DNA of 64,000 nt. Origin: Nocardia sp. NBC_00403. GTDB lineage: Bacteria > Actinomycetota > Actinomycetes > Mycobacteriales > Mycobacteriaceae. Positions 18,121 through 26,765 of the stretch are shown one piece after another. Numbering within the stretch: the stretch's first letter is position 1; each line of letters opens with the position of its first letter. The DNA is taken from assembly GCF_036046055.1 (NCBI RefSeq), contig NZ_CP107939.1, forward strand, positions 2,294,001 through 2,358,000, read 5' to 3'. Both the position numbers and the translations under genes were made by a program. The notes under the pieces were generated by a model. It saw nothing but the letters and a program-made list of their open reading frames with translations, was not told where the DNA came from and did not search any database.

Positions 18121-19566
18121 TCACGAATATCGCGACATACAGGTCTTTTCGCCGTTGATGACGCCCGCGCGAAACGCGTCGACACGAGAGAATCCACTTC
18201 GCACGGTCTGGCCCTGGACGTCGCTTGCTGCCAGTCCGTCTGTCAGCAATCCTGATACTGCTTCGTCGAGATCGCCTGCGGCGAGGGTGATATCGCCCTG
18301 TGAGATCGGACGCCCCGCTTGGGCGAGTTTCCCGGTGACCACCCCGGACAGGCAGGCCGCACGCAATCCGGTCTTGGCGCCGACCAGCTGCTGGCCGTTG
18401 CTCTGCTGTACGGCAAGGGTGTATCGGGAGATGAAGACGACGTAGCCGTTGTAGTCGCCGGTCACCTTCAATGGCAACGGATTGTCGATGTCGGCGTTGG
18501 AGGTGCCGCGCTGCGCGAGTTCCGGGATATCGGTCGCGATGGTGTTCGCGGCGGGACAGTAGGAGACGGGTTCGGTGGTGACGCCGTCGCGGCAGTCGAT
18601 CTTCGCGCCGGAGTAGTTATAGGTCGGTGTCTGCTCGATCGGCAGGATCGCGGCGAGCGCCTTGCTCAGCTCGATCAGGTTTTCCTTGGTGATCGGGTAT
18701 TCGCCGCGGCCCTGGTCGCCGGTGAAACTCTGTGGCAGATTGCCGCGCCGCCGCGCGATCTCGTTGATATCAATAGCCTTGCAGGCCTTGGGTCCGTCGG
18801 TGAAACCGACCTGCACCGCGGTGACCCGTTCGAAGGCCGAGCCGTGCACGCTCTCCGGATCGTCGGGGTCGGCATCGCGGATCGCGACCGTCGCGGCGAG
18901 CACCGAGTTGAGGCCATCGGAGGTGTTGATGGTGAAATGCGCGGCGCCGCCCTCGGCCACATGCCGCATGAACGAGCCCGCGAAGCAGTCGGCCTGCTGT
19001 TCCTTGACGATCACCGGGTCCTTGGGCGCGACGATCTTCGCCATGCTCTGGATCGCGTGCCCGTATTCGTGAGCGAGCACCATGACCACCGACATTTTGC
19101 CGAAAGTGTCCTCCATGGTCGGCAGCAACACCGAACGGTCCCAGCCGATGGAGTTGTCCAGTCGGCAGTACGCGGCGTTCACGAGGTGATAGGTGGTTTC
19201 CTTACAGAACTCGGGAGCCTGACTCTTCTGCGCTTTCGCGCTCCAGGAGATGAGCTTGTCGACCGGCTTGAACTCGCCCTGGAATTCTTTGCCGAATTCG
19301 CCGCGCCAATAGGTTTGGATATCGTCGACGGCGTTGAGGGCGAGGGTGTCGGTCGCGCTGCCATCGCCGTTGGTTGCCGTGAGTCCGGTATCGGGGACGC
19401 CGGCGCGCGGTCCGCTCGGTCCGCTGGTGGTCGGCAGCCCCGCCACTTTGAATGGATCGTCGTAGACCGAGACCGCCCTGCCCTGCACCGAACGGGTGCA
19501 GCCGGCCAACAGCGTCACCGCGCACAGGACGGCCGTAAAGAGGGCGGTCGCTTGGAGTTTCGGCAA
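18121..19566 (-). CDS. Lipoprotein neutral zinc metallopeptidase
   Basis: This 481-aa lipoprotein has lipobox LLAGC after a short signal. The TTG at 19566 is chosen because GGGGGAGCC lies immediately upstream and a signal peptide starts there; the frame upstream lacks both. The catalytic zinc motif HEYGH (in VMVLAHEYGHAIQ) and a third-ligand candidate Glu in KEQQADCFAGSF place it with the neutral zinc metallopeptidases of the YpfJ-like family (PF04228 by recall). Several Cys in the C-terminal half suggest disulfides. It converges with the FHA gene and diverges from the FHA-ABC exporter gene. Its substrate is unknown; an envelope or secreted protein is likely. Confidence 0.88.
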   Translation of the reverse strand: MPKLQATALFTAVLCAVTLLAGCTRSVQGRAVSVYDDPFKVAGLPTTSGPSGPRAGVPDTGLTATNGDGSATDTLALNAVDDIQTYWRGEFGKEFQGEFKPVDKLISWSAKAQKSQAPEFCKETTYHLVNAAYCRLDNSIGWDRSVLLPTMEDTFGKMSVVMVLAHEYGHAIQSMAKIVAPKDPVIVKEQQADCFAGSFMRHVAEGGAAHFTINTSDGLNSVLAATVAIRDADPDDPESVHGSAFERVTAVQVGFTDGPKACKAIDINEIARRRGNLPQSFTGDQGRGEYPITKENLIELSKALAAILPIEQTPTYNYSGAKIDCRDGVTTEPVSYCPAANTIATDIPELAQRGTSNADIDNPLPLKVTGDYNGYVVFISRYTLAVQQSNGQQLVGAKTGLRAACLSGVVTGKLAQAGRPISQGDITLAAGDLDEAVSGLLTDGLAASDVQGQTVRSGFSRVDAFRAGVINGEKTCMSRYS

Positions 19567-19672
19567 GGCTCCCCCTGGTCGGCCGGAAAGACGTTCACAT
19601 CGGTCGCCGGATCGGGGTAATGGCGCATCGGGGGCACCGCCGATGTCCGGGTGATGGAATAGTATCCGCTGC

Positions 19673-22162
19673 ATGTCTTCACCGGGGGCGCAGACCATCA
19701 CCGTGCGCCATGATGGAACCGAACGGGTTTTCGATTCGAGCAATCCGATCACGATGGGCCGCGCGCCGGAAGTGACGCTGTTCGTCGACAGCCCGCTCGT
19801 CTCACGAGTGCACGCGACGCTGACCTGGCAGGGGAGTGCCTGGGTGCTGACCGACAACGGCAGCACGAACGGCGTTTTCGTGGATGCGCGCAGGCTAGGC
19901 CAGCCCGTTTCGATCGATCGGCCGACTCAGGTTCGGCTCGGTGATGCCATCAGCGGCCCACTGCTACATCTGCTTCCCGCTGTTCCCTCGCCCCGACAGG
20001 CGCGCACCCACTTGGCGCCGCCGCCGGGCCACCACCACCAGCAGCGGCAACCGCCGCAGTCGGGGCAGCTGCCGCCGTCCGCGCAGTTGCCGCAGTCGGG
20101 GCAGTTGCCACAGAACGTGCCGTCGCAGCAGCTCAATATCAATATGACGACCAGGGCCGACACCTCCTCACTGCCGCCGCTGCGGGCCAGACCGTCCACT
20201 TCGCAGATCGCCCGCGGCGACCGCCTGCCGCCCGGCGGCCTCGACATCGGCCGCACCACCGACAACCAGATCGTCGTCAACGACCCACTGGCCTCGCGCA
20301 AGCATGCCCGCCTCGTCGCAGCCAAGGAGGGGCTGACGATCGAGGACCTCGGTTCGGCGAACGGCACCTTCGTCAACGGCCGCCGCGAGCAGCGCACGGT
20401 GCTGCGCGAGCGCGACATCATCACCATCGGCAATATCGACTTCGTCGTCCAGCAGGGCACTTTGGTGCATCGGCAGAAGCCGGTCGCCGAGCAAGGCCTG
20501 CACGTGCACGGCGTCGGGTTCACCGTCGAGGGCAACAAGCAGCTGCTCGTCGATGTCAATATGCAGGCCGGGCGCGGCACGCTGACCGCGCTGATCGGAC
20601 CCTCCGGTGCGGGCAAGTCGACGCTGTCCAAGCTGATCGCGGGCACCACCAACCCCTCCGGCGGTGTGGTCACCTTCGAAGGGCGCAACCTGCACGCCGA
20701 GTACGAGGCATTGCGTTCCCGCATCGGCATGGTGCCGCAGGACGACGTGCTGCATCGGCAGCTCACTGTGCGTCAGGCGCTCGGGTATGCCGCGGAACTG
20801 CGCTTGCCGCCCGACAACAGCAAGGCCGATCGCCAGCAGGTGATCGACGGTGTGCTGAAAGAACTTTCGCTCACCGAGCACGCCGACACCAGGGTCGACC
20901 GGCTCTCCGGCGGTCAGCGCAAGCGTGCCTCGGTGGCGCTGGAGCTGCTGACCGGTCCGTCGCTGCTGATCCTGGACGAACCGACCTCGGGTCTCGACCC
21001 GGCCCTCGATCGCCAGGTGATGGTGATGCTGCGCGAGCTGGCCGACGCCGGTCGCGTTGTCATCGTGGTGACCCACTCGGTGGCCTGCCTCGACATGTGC
21101 GATCAGGTGCTGCTGCTCGCACCCGGCGGCAAGACGGCCTTCTGTGGCCACCCGGCCGGGGTCGGTGGCGCGCTCGGCACCAGCGACTGGGCGGAGATCT
21201 TCGCCAAGGTCGCCGCGAACCCGGACCAGGCGTTCGCCGCCTACCGCTCCAGACAGGCCGCTGTGCCGCCGCCACCGCCGCCCGCGCAGACCGGGCATGC
21301 GGGTAGCCCACCCCAATCCAGTGGTGGCAAACAGTTCTCCACCTTGGCGCGACGGCAGGTGCGCCTGATCTTCGCCGACCGCGGATATCTGGCGTTCCTG
21401 GTGATCCTGCCGTTCATTCTCGGTGTGCTGTCGCTGGTGGTGCCCGGCCAGAACGGCTTCCAACGCGGCGCGCTCGCGGCGCTGCCGGACGGCACCTTCG
21501 CCCCGACCGGAGGTAGCGAGACCCAGCAGCTGTTGGTGGTGCTCATCCTCGGTGCCTGCTTCATGGGTTCCACGCTCACCGTGCGCGACCTGGTCGGCGA
21601 GCGCACCATCTTCTTCCGGGAGCGTGCGGTCGGACTGAAGCCCTCCGCGTACCTGATGGCGAAGATCGCCGTTTTCAGCGTCACGGCGTTCCTGCAGTCG
21701 GCGGTGCTCGTCGGCATCACCCTCGCGGGTAAAAAGGCGCCCGCCGAGGGGTCGGTGATCGCCAACGGCAGCGTCGAGCTGTACATCGATATCTCGTTGA
21801 CCGCGGTCTGCTGTGTGGTCTTCGGCCTGCTGCTCTCCAGCCTGGCCAGGTCGAACGAGCAGGTGATGCCGATGCTCGTGGTGATGATCATGGCCCAGCT
21901 CGTGATGGCGGGCGGCCTGATCCCGGTCACCGGCCGCGTGGTGCTGGAGCAGCTGTCGTGGCTTTTCCCGGCCCGCTGGGGATATGCCGCAGGGGCGTCG
22001 ACGGTGAATGTTCGCGAGGTCTTCCTCAACGCGCAACCGGACACGCTCTGGCAGCACAAATCCGACATCTGGGGACTGGACGTCGGTCTGCTCGTGGTGA
22101 TCACGGTGATCCTGGCGATCTTCACCTGGCGCAAGCTGCGGCTGAAGAAGTCGGCGGCGTGA
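19673..22162 (+). CDS. ABC exporter with two FHA domains (Rv1747-like)
   Basis: This 829-aa single-chain ABC transporter resembles M. tuberculosis Rv1747. FHA domain 1 (about residues 8-100) has TMGRAPEV, SRVHATL and DNGSTNGVF. A Gln/Pro-rich linker follows, then FHA domain 2 (about 180-265) with DIGRTTDN, SRKHARL and LGSANGTFVN. The ATPase domain (about 275-500) has Walker A GPSGAGKST, signature LSGGQRKR and Walker B LLILDEPTSGLDP. The C-terminal ABC2-type membrane domain (about 560-825) has about six helices. In Rv1747 a Thr between the FHA domains is phosphorylated by a kinase; here the transmembrane kinase gene nearby is the obvious candidate. The substrate is unknown; export of lipid or glycolipid is the family guess. 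Confidence 0.93.
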   Translation: MSSPGAQTITVRHDGTERVFDSSNPITMGRAPEVTLFVDSPLVSRVHATLTWQGSAWVLTDNGSTNGVFVDARRLGQPVSIDRPTQVRLGDAISGPLLHLLPAVPSPRQARTHLAPPPGHHHQQRQPPQSGQLPPSAQLPQSGQLPQNVPSQQLNINMTTRADTSSLPPLRARPSTSQIARGDRLPPGGLDIGRTTDNQIVVNDPLASRKHARLVAAKEGLTIEDLGSANGTFVNGRREQRTVLRERDIITIGNIDFVVQQGTLVHRQKPVAEQGLHVHGVGFTVEGNKQLLVDVNMQAGRGTLTALIGPSGAGKSTLSKLIAGTTNPSGGVVTFEGRNLHAEYEALRSRIGMVPQDDVLHRQLTVRQALGYAAELRLPPDNSKADRQQVIDGVLKELSLTEHADTRVDRLSGGQRKRASVALELLTGPSLLILDEPTSGLDPALDRQVMVMLRELADAGRVVIVVTHSVACLDMCDQVLLLAPGGKTAFCGHPAGVGGALGTSDWAEIFAKVAANPDQAFAAYRSRQAAVPPPPPPAQTGHAGSPPQSSGGKQFSTLARRQVRLIFADRGYLAFLVILPFILGVLSLVVPGQNGFQRGALAALPDGTFAPTGGSETQQLLVVLILGACFMGSTLTVRDLVGERTIFFRERAVGLKPSAYLMAKIAVFSVTAFLQSAVLVGITLAGKKAPAEGSVIANGSVELYIDISLTAVCCVVFGLLLSSLARSNEQVMPMLVVMIMAQLVMAGGLIPVTGRVVLEQLSWLFPARWGYAAGASTVNVREVFLNAQPDTLWQHKSDIWGLDVGLLVVITVILAIFTWRKLRLKKSAA

Positions 22163-22226
22163 ATCCCGCCGGTACCCGTGCCGGCGCCGACGCGCCGCGC
22201 ATGTCGGACACGCACCAGGCACACTT

Positions 22227-23981
22227 ATGCCTGTGACGGTGCGAGTAGGGGCGGTACATCTCGGTTGGGATGTGGTGTCCGTGGCTGCGGGCGGCGGCGG
22301 CACGCCGATCCGCCCGGTACAGGTGGAAGGTACGTATACGCCGCCCGCGTATCTGCTGGCGGATGCGTCGGGGCGGTTGCACACCGCCGGGGTGGAGCGG
22401 CAACGACCAGATCTGGGGATGGCCATCGCCGACGTGCGCGACATCCTCGGGCATCCGCAGATCGTGATCGCGGGCGCGACCTGGCCCGCGGAACTGGTGA
22501 TGCGGGCTCGGATGTACAACCCGCTCGCGGCCGTCGGCAAATACCTGCGCGGTAAGCCCGACGTGGTGGCCCTGCCCTTCCCGGACAGCTGGCCCGACGA
22601 GAAGGTCGAGGTGTTCGCCGAACTGGTCGAACAGCTCGATGTCACCGTCGAGCCGCTGCCGGAGAGTGTCGCGCTGTCGGGGTACGTGCGTGCGCTGGGG
22701 CTGGTCCGCGCGCCCGACGAGCGCAACTCGCGCGGTATCGGCGCCACCGGCGTGTACTCCGACGGCAGGACCATGCTGGTTGTCGCGGTGCACGGCGACG
22801 ACGAGCAGCCGACCGAATCGGTCGACGTCATGGTCAACGCGGAATCGATGCGTGATGCCCGCTCCGCGGACAACGTGGTGATCGAGGTGATGGCGGCGGC
22901 CCGCTCCATCGGCGCGGACACCTCGACGGTGCTGCTGTCGGGCAATGTGTGCTTCAACGACGCGCTGCGGCTGGCCTTCCAGAATCATCTCGGGCACCGG
23001 TTGCAGGTGGCCGATCATCCGATGCACGCGCTGGTGCTCGGCGCCGCGCACCTGCTGGCCACCGACAACGAAAACGGGGAGCCGGAATCGGCGGGCAGGC
23101 ACGCGGAACCGGGGCCGCAACGGCAGGCCGGGCCGCAGCTGTCGGCGCCGCCTCCGGTGCAATCCGCGCAATATCAGGCCGAAGCGGCTCAGCAGCATCA
23201 ACGTCAGGCGGAGCCACCGCAGCGTCAGCCCGAATCGGCGCAGCGCCAGGGCGAGGCGATGCAGGGCCGTCCCGACCAGTCGCAGCCACGACGGGACGCG
23301 GTTGTGCAGTACGGAGCCGGATACCCGACCGCCGGATCGCAGGACCCGAGCGAAGACGCGACCACCCGGGTCCCGCGCGAGGATGTTCCCCGCGGCCTGC
23401 CGCCGGGTTTGGCCGAGCTCGGCAGCCGTTTCACCAGGCCGCCCGGCCAGCAGCCCGACGAACAGCGCCCACAGAGCGCGCCGCCCGCACCCGCGCCGCC
23501 GCCCAGTGCGGGATCCGGTATCCAGGTGCCGCCGCTGGGTCCGCGTCACCCCTACGGGCCACCGCAGACCGGCCCGGAGCAGGTCCAGCACGGGCAGTGG
23601 CAGCCGCCACCGCCCGAATCGGACGACGACGGTAAAGCGCGCAAGGGCAAGCGGTGGAACAAGCTCAAGGACAACCTGTTCGGTGCGAACGTGGTGCTGG
23701 GTGCGGTGGCGTTGGCCGTCGTGGCCATGCCGTCCGACGGTGAGCAGGCCGGTCCGGTGCAGCTCGCATCGGCTTCCTGCACGCTGACCCCGCAGATCAC
23801 CAACGAGCACCGGCCGGGCGTCGCCTCGGCGCGCGGACACCAGGTCGGTGCGCTGGAGCGCGGTGGCGCGGAGGGCGACGCCGACGAGCCGGACTGTGCA
23901 CAACCGGGCATCGACACCCTGCGCTTCGTGGTGCCCGGCCCGCCGGGAGCCACCGACCCCGGTCCGCCCATCACGATCTGA
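22227..23981 (+). CDS. Hsp70/actin-fold-like membrane protein with Gln/Pro-rich linker
   Basis: This 584-aa protein begins VRVGAVHLGWDVVSVAAGG, like the first strand pair of an Hsp70/actin fold. The N-terminal about 275 residues are such a domain, but without clear nucleotide-binding signatures. A long low-complexity segment rich in Gln, Pro and Ala (about 285-465) follows. One hydrophobic helix (about 489-504) comes after a basic stretch (KARKGKRWNK), and a short extracytoplasmic tail with two Cys ends the protein. It follows the ABC exporter by 64 bases on the same strand. It resembles the protein encoded at 44207-45769 in plan. A role as regulator or scaffold for the secretion or export complex is speculation. 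Confidence 0.75.
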   Translation: MPVTVRVGAVHLGWDVVSVAAGGGGTPIRPVQVEGTYTPPAYLLADASGRLHTAGVERQRPDLGMAIADVRDILGHPQIVIAGATWPAELVMRARMYNPLAAVGKYLRGKPDVVALPFPDSWPDEKVEVFAELVEQLDVTVEPLPESVALSGYVRALGLVRAPDERNSRGIGATGVYSDGRTMLVVAVHGDDEQPTESVDVMVNAESMRDARSADNVVIEVMAAARSIGADTSTVLLSGNVCFNDALRLAFQNHLGHRLQVADHPMHALVLGAAHLLATDNENGEPESAGRHAEPGPQRQAGPQLSAPPPVQSAQYQAEAAQQHQRQAEPPQRQPESAQRQGEAMQGRPDQSQPRRDAVVQYGAGYPTAGSQDPSEDATTRVPREDVPRGLPPGLAELGSRFTRPPGQQPDEQRPQSAPPAPAPPPSAGSGIQVPPLGPRHPYGPPQTGPEQVQHGQWQPPPPESDDDGKARKGKRWNKLKDNLFGANVVLGAVALAVVAMPSDGEQAGPVQLASASCTLTPQITNEHRPGVASARGHQVGALERGGAEGDADEPDCAQPGIDTLRFVVPGPPGATDPGPPITI

Positions 23982-24125
23982 CCGGTTTCGGTTTGCGCTA
24001 TCGCGGCTGGTATCGTGGCCCGTTGGCGTGTGGAATGTTCGTCGAGGTCCGGGTCTCCACCGGCCGCCGGAATCGCCTCGACCGCACGCTTGGCCGGCAA
24101 CATCGACTACAGACAGGGAAGCACT

Positions 24126-24569
24126 GTGCCTACGTACAGCCCCAAGGCTGGTGACGTGACCCGCAAGTGGTACGTCATCGATGCCACTGACGTAGTGCTC
24201 GGCCGTCTTTCGGTCCAGGCAGCGAATCTGCTGCGTGGCAAGACCAAGCCGACCTACGCTCCGAACTTCGACGGTGGCGACTTCGTCATCATCATCAACG
24301 CCGAGAAGGTTGCCATCAGCGGCAACAAGAAGGCGGACAAGCTGATCCACCACCACTCCGGGCACCCGGGCGGCCTCAAGTCGCGCACTGTCGGTCAGGT
24401 GTTGGACACCCGCCCCGACCGTCTCGTGGAGAAGGCCATCAAGGGCATGATCCCGAAGAACAAGCTCGGTGACGCCATCGCGAGCAAGCTGAAGGTCTAC
24501 GCAGGCCCGACGCACCCGCATGCCGCTCAGCAGCCCATTCCGTTCGAGATCAAGCAGGTGGCCCAGTGA
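24126..24569 (+). CDS. rplM: 50S ribosomal protein L13
   Basis: L13 is an early-assembly protein of the large ribosomal subunit. The 147-aa product starts at GTG 24126 after GGGAAG, giving the normal N-terminus [19 protein letters not shown]. Family segments are visible: [26 protein letters not shown], and KSRTVGQV leading to the C-terminal HPHAAQQP. It overlaps rpsI by 4 bases, the standard rplM-rpsI operon. The pair next to an ESX-4 locus and glmM is the arrangement known from mycobacteria. Confidence 0.98.
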   Translation: MPTYSPKAGDVTRKWYVIDATDVVLGRLSVQAANLLRGKTKPTYAPNFDGGDFVIIINAEKVAISGNKKADKLIHHHSGHPGGLKSRTVGQVLDTRPDRLVEKAIKGMIPKNKLGDAIASKLKVYAGPTHPHAAQQPIPFEIKQVAQ

Positions 24570-25081
24570 CCGCGCCCGAGGAATACACCGAAGAATTCGT
24601 CGAAGAGACCGTTGCCGAAGACGGCAACGTCGAGGTTGTCGACGAGGAATACGGCTACGAGGCCGAGCCCGCCACCTTCGCCCCGATCGTGATCGACCGT
24701 CCGGTGCAGACCGTCGGCCGTCGCAAGGAGGCCGTGGTTCGCGTGCGTCTGGTGCCGGGTTCCGGCAACTTCGTGCTCAACGGCCGCACCATCGAGGATT
24801 ACTTCCCGAACAAGGTGCACCAGCAGCTGGTCAAGTCGCCGCTGGTGACCGTCGAGCGGGCGGAGTCCTTCGACATCTACGCTCGCCTCGTCGGCGGTGG
24901 CCCCTCGGGTCAGGCCGGTGCACTGCGTCTGGCGATCGCCCGCGCGCTGATCGAGGTCACCCCGGACGATCGTCCCGCCCTCAAGCGGGCCGGCTTCCTC
25001 ACGCGTGACCCGCGTGCCGTCGAGCGCAAGAAGTATGGTCTGAAGAAGGCCCGTAAGGCGCCTCAGTACTCGAAGCGCTGA
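24566..25081 (+). CDS. rpsI: 30S ribosomal protein S9
   Basis: S9 is a small-subunit protein whose C-terminal tail reaches the P-site tRNA. The product has 171 aa with an acidic N-terminal extension of about 45 residues, normal for actinobacteria. The core runs from [16 protein letters not shown] to the basic C-terminus ending in APQYSKR, where the final Lys-Arg is the tRNA-contacting pair. It starts at GTG inside the rplM stop (GTGA). A strong hairpin lies 75 bases downstream. Confidence 0.98.
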   Translation: MTAPEEYTEEFVEETVAEDGNVEVVDEEYGYEAEPATFAPIVIDRPVQTVGRRKEAVVRVRLVPGSGNFVLNGRTIEDYFPNKVHQQLVKSPLVTVERAESFDIYARLVGGGPSGQAGALRLAIARALIEVTPDDRPALKRAGFLTRDPRAVERKKYGLKKARKAPQYSKR

Positions 25082-25155
25082 TTTTGGCTACGTCGGCCGC
25101 CGTCTTCCGCCATCCTGGTCATGTCGGAGACGGTACGGTCGACGCGGCACCTGTG

Positions 25156-25194
25156 CGAGAGCAGGCTTCCAGCACGGCTGGGCGCCTGCTCTCG
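25156..25194 (+). terminator. Hairpin after rpsI
   Basis: The 11-base arms CGAGAGCAGGC and GCCTGCTCTCG are perfectly complementary around a 17-base loop. It stands between rpsI and glmM on the same strand. There is no real T run after it, so it may be a weak terminator or a processing hairpin that lowers read-through into glmM. Confidence 0.55.
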
Positions 25195-25301
25195 TGCTGT
25201 ATCAACAACTTGCGGCGTTTGCGGGGCCCGGCGTGGTGACACAGGCTACCGTCTCCGGGGCCCGTCGCGTACGCCGCGGAGCAACCGATGAGGGGCGAGG
25301 T

Positions 25302-26678
25302 ATGGGACGTTTGTTCGGCACCGACGGAGTCCGCGGGCTCGCCAACGAGTCGTTGAGTCCGGAACTGGCACTGCAGATTTCCGGCGCGGCCGCGCAGATC
25401 CTGAGTCGCGGCAAGAAGCGTGCGCTCGCAGTGGTCGGCCGTGATCCGCGCGCCAGCGGCGAGATGCTGGAGGCCGCGGTGACCGCAGGCCTGACCGCCG
25501 CGGGCGTGAATGTGCTTGCGGTAGGGGTACTTCCGACGCCCGCCGTCGCCTATCTCACCGGCCTGTACGACGCGTGCCTCGGCGTGATGATCTCCGCCTC
25601 GCACAATCCCATGCCGGACAACGGAATCAAGATCTTTGCCGCGGGCGGGCACAAGCTCGACGACGCGATCGAGGACCGGATCGAAGCGTTGATCGCCGAG
25701 GCGGCGCCGGTGCGCCCGATCGGCGCCGCTATCGGACGGGTGCTCAACGCATCCGGCGCGCGCGATCACGGCCTGGTCATTCCCGATCAGTACAGCGTGG
25801 CGGGCACCCACGAACGCTACGTCGAGCATCTGGTCGAGGCGACCGGGCAGGATCTATCCGGGCTGACCGTCGTGGTGGACTGCGCCCACGGTGCGGCCTC
25901 CGAAGTGGGTCCGGCCGCCTACCGCGAGGCGGGGGCGACGGTGATCGCCATCAACGCCGAACCCGACGGCCTGAACATCAATGACGGTTGTGGATCGACG
26001 CACCTGGACCAGGTCAGCCGTGCGGTACGTGAGCACGGCGCGGATCTCGGCATCGCGCACGACGGCGACGCGGACCGCACCCTGGCCGTCGATGCCGACG
26101 GCGCGATCGTGGACGGCGACGCCATCCTGGCGATTCTGGCCCTTGCCATGCACGAGGCGGGTGAGCTGGTCGAGGACACCCTCGTCGCCACCGTCATGAG
26201 CAACCTCGGTCTGCACATCGCCATGCGCGAGGCCGGAATCACCCTGCGCACCACCGCGGTAGGGGACCGCTACGTCTTGGAAGAATTGCGCCGCGGCGGG
26301 TTCAACCTCGGCGGCGAACAGTCCGGCCACGTGGTCTTCCCCGACTTCGGCACCACCGGCGACGGAATCCTCACCGGCCTGAAACTGATGGCGCGGATGG
26401 CACGGACCCGCCGCACTCTCGCCGACCTGGCGTCGGTGATCCAGACGGTGCCGCAGGTTCTGATCAACGTCCCGGTCGCCGACAAGTCGGTCGTCGCCAA
26501 CGCGGCCGAGGTCCGCGAGGCAGTGTTGGAGGCCGAGCGGGTGCTCGGCGACTCCGGGCGAGTCCTGTTGCGCCCCAGCGGAACCGAGTCACTCGTCCGG
26601 GTGATGGTCGAGGCCACCGACCCGGTCCGAGCCCAGCAGCTTGCCGACGATCTCGCGAAGCGAGTGGCGTCGGTCTGA
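25302..26678 (+). CDS. glmM: Phosphoglucosamine mutase
   Basis: GlmM converts glucosamine-6-phosphate to glucosamine-1-phosphate for peptidoglycan synthesis. The 458-aa product has the family N-terminus [11 protein letters not shown] and the active-site phosphoserine in ISASHNP (Ser100). The metal site is visible as DGDADR, the sugar-binding loop as GGEQSGH and the phosphate loop as [14 protein letters not shown]. The ATG at 25302 follows GGGGCGAGG. Together with glmS at 32832 it supplies the UDP-GlcNAc pathway. Its place after rpsI is conserved in actinobacteria. Confidence 0.97.
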   Translation: MGRLFGTDGVRGLANESLSPELALQISGAAAQILSRGKKRALAVVGRDPRASGEMLEAAVTAGLTAAGVNVLAVGVLPTPAVAYLTGLYDACLGVMISASHNPMPDNGIKIFAAGGHKLDDAIEDRIEALIAEAAPVRPIGAAIGRVLNASGARDHGLVIPDQYSVAGTHERYVEHLVEATGQDLSGLTVVVDCAHGAASEVGPAAYREAGATVIAINAEPDGLNINDGCGSTHLDQVSRAVREHGADLGIAHDGDADRTLAVDADGAIVDGDAILAILALAMHEAGELVEDTLVATVMSNLGLHIAMREAGITLRTTAVGDRYVLEELRRGGFNLGGEQSGHVVFPDFGTTGDGILTGLKLMARMARTRRTLADLASVIQTVPQVLINVPVADKSVVANAAEVREAVLEAERVLGDSGRVLLRPSGTESLVRVMVEATDPVRAQQLADDLAKRVASV

Positions 26679-26765
26679 TCTCGGCCTGCGCCGCAGTGGG
26701 CGGTCGATTCCGCACCATCGCTTCCTCAGGCACCGATGCAGTCGGCAAGCCGTAATTCCTGCCGG

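Noticed and set aside
20168..22957. Minus-strand 929-codon frame opposite the FHA-ABC gene
   Set aside because: The plus-strand gene has complete FHA and ABC motifs; the minus frame is low-complexity and crosses the next gene boundary.
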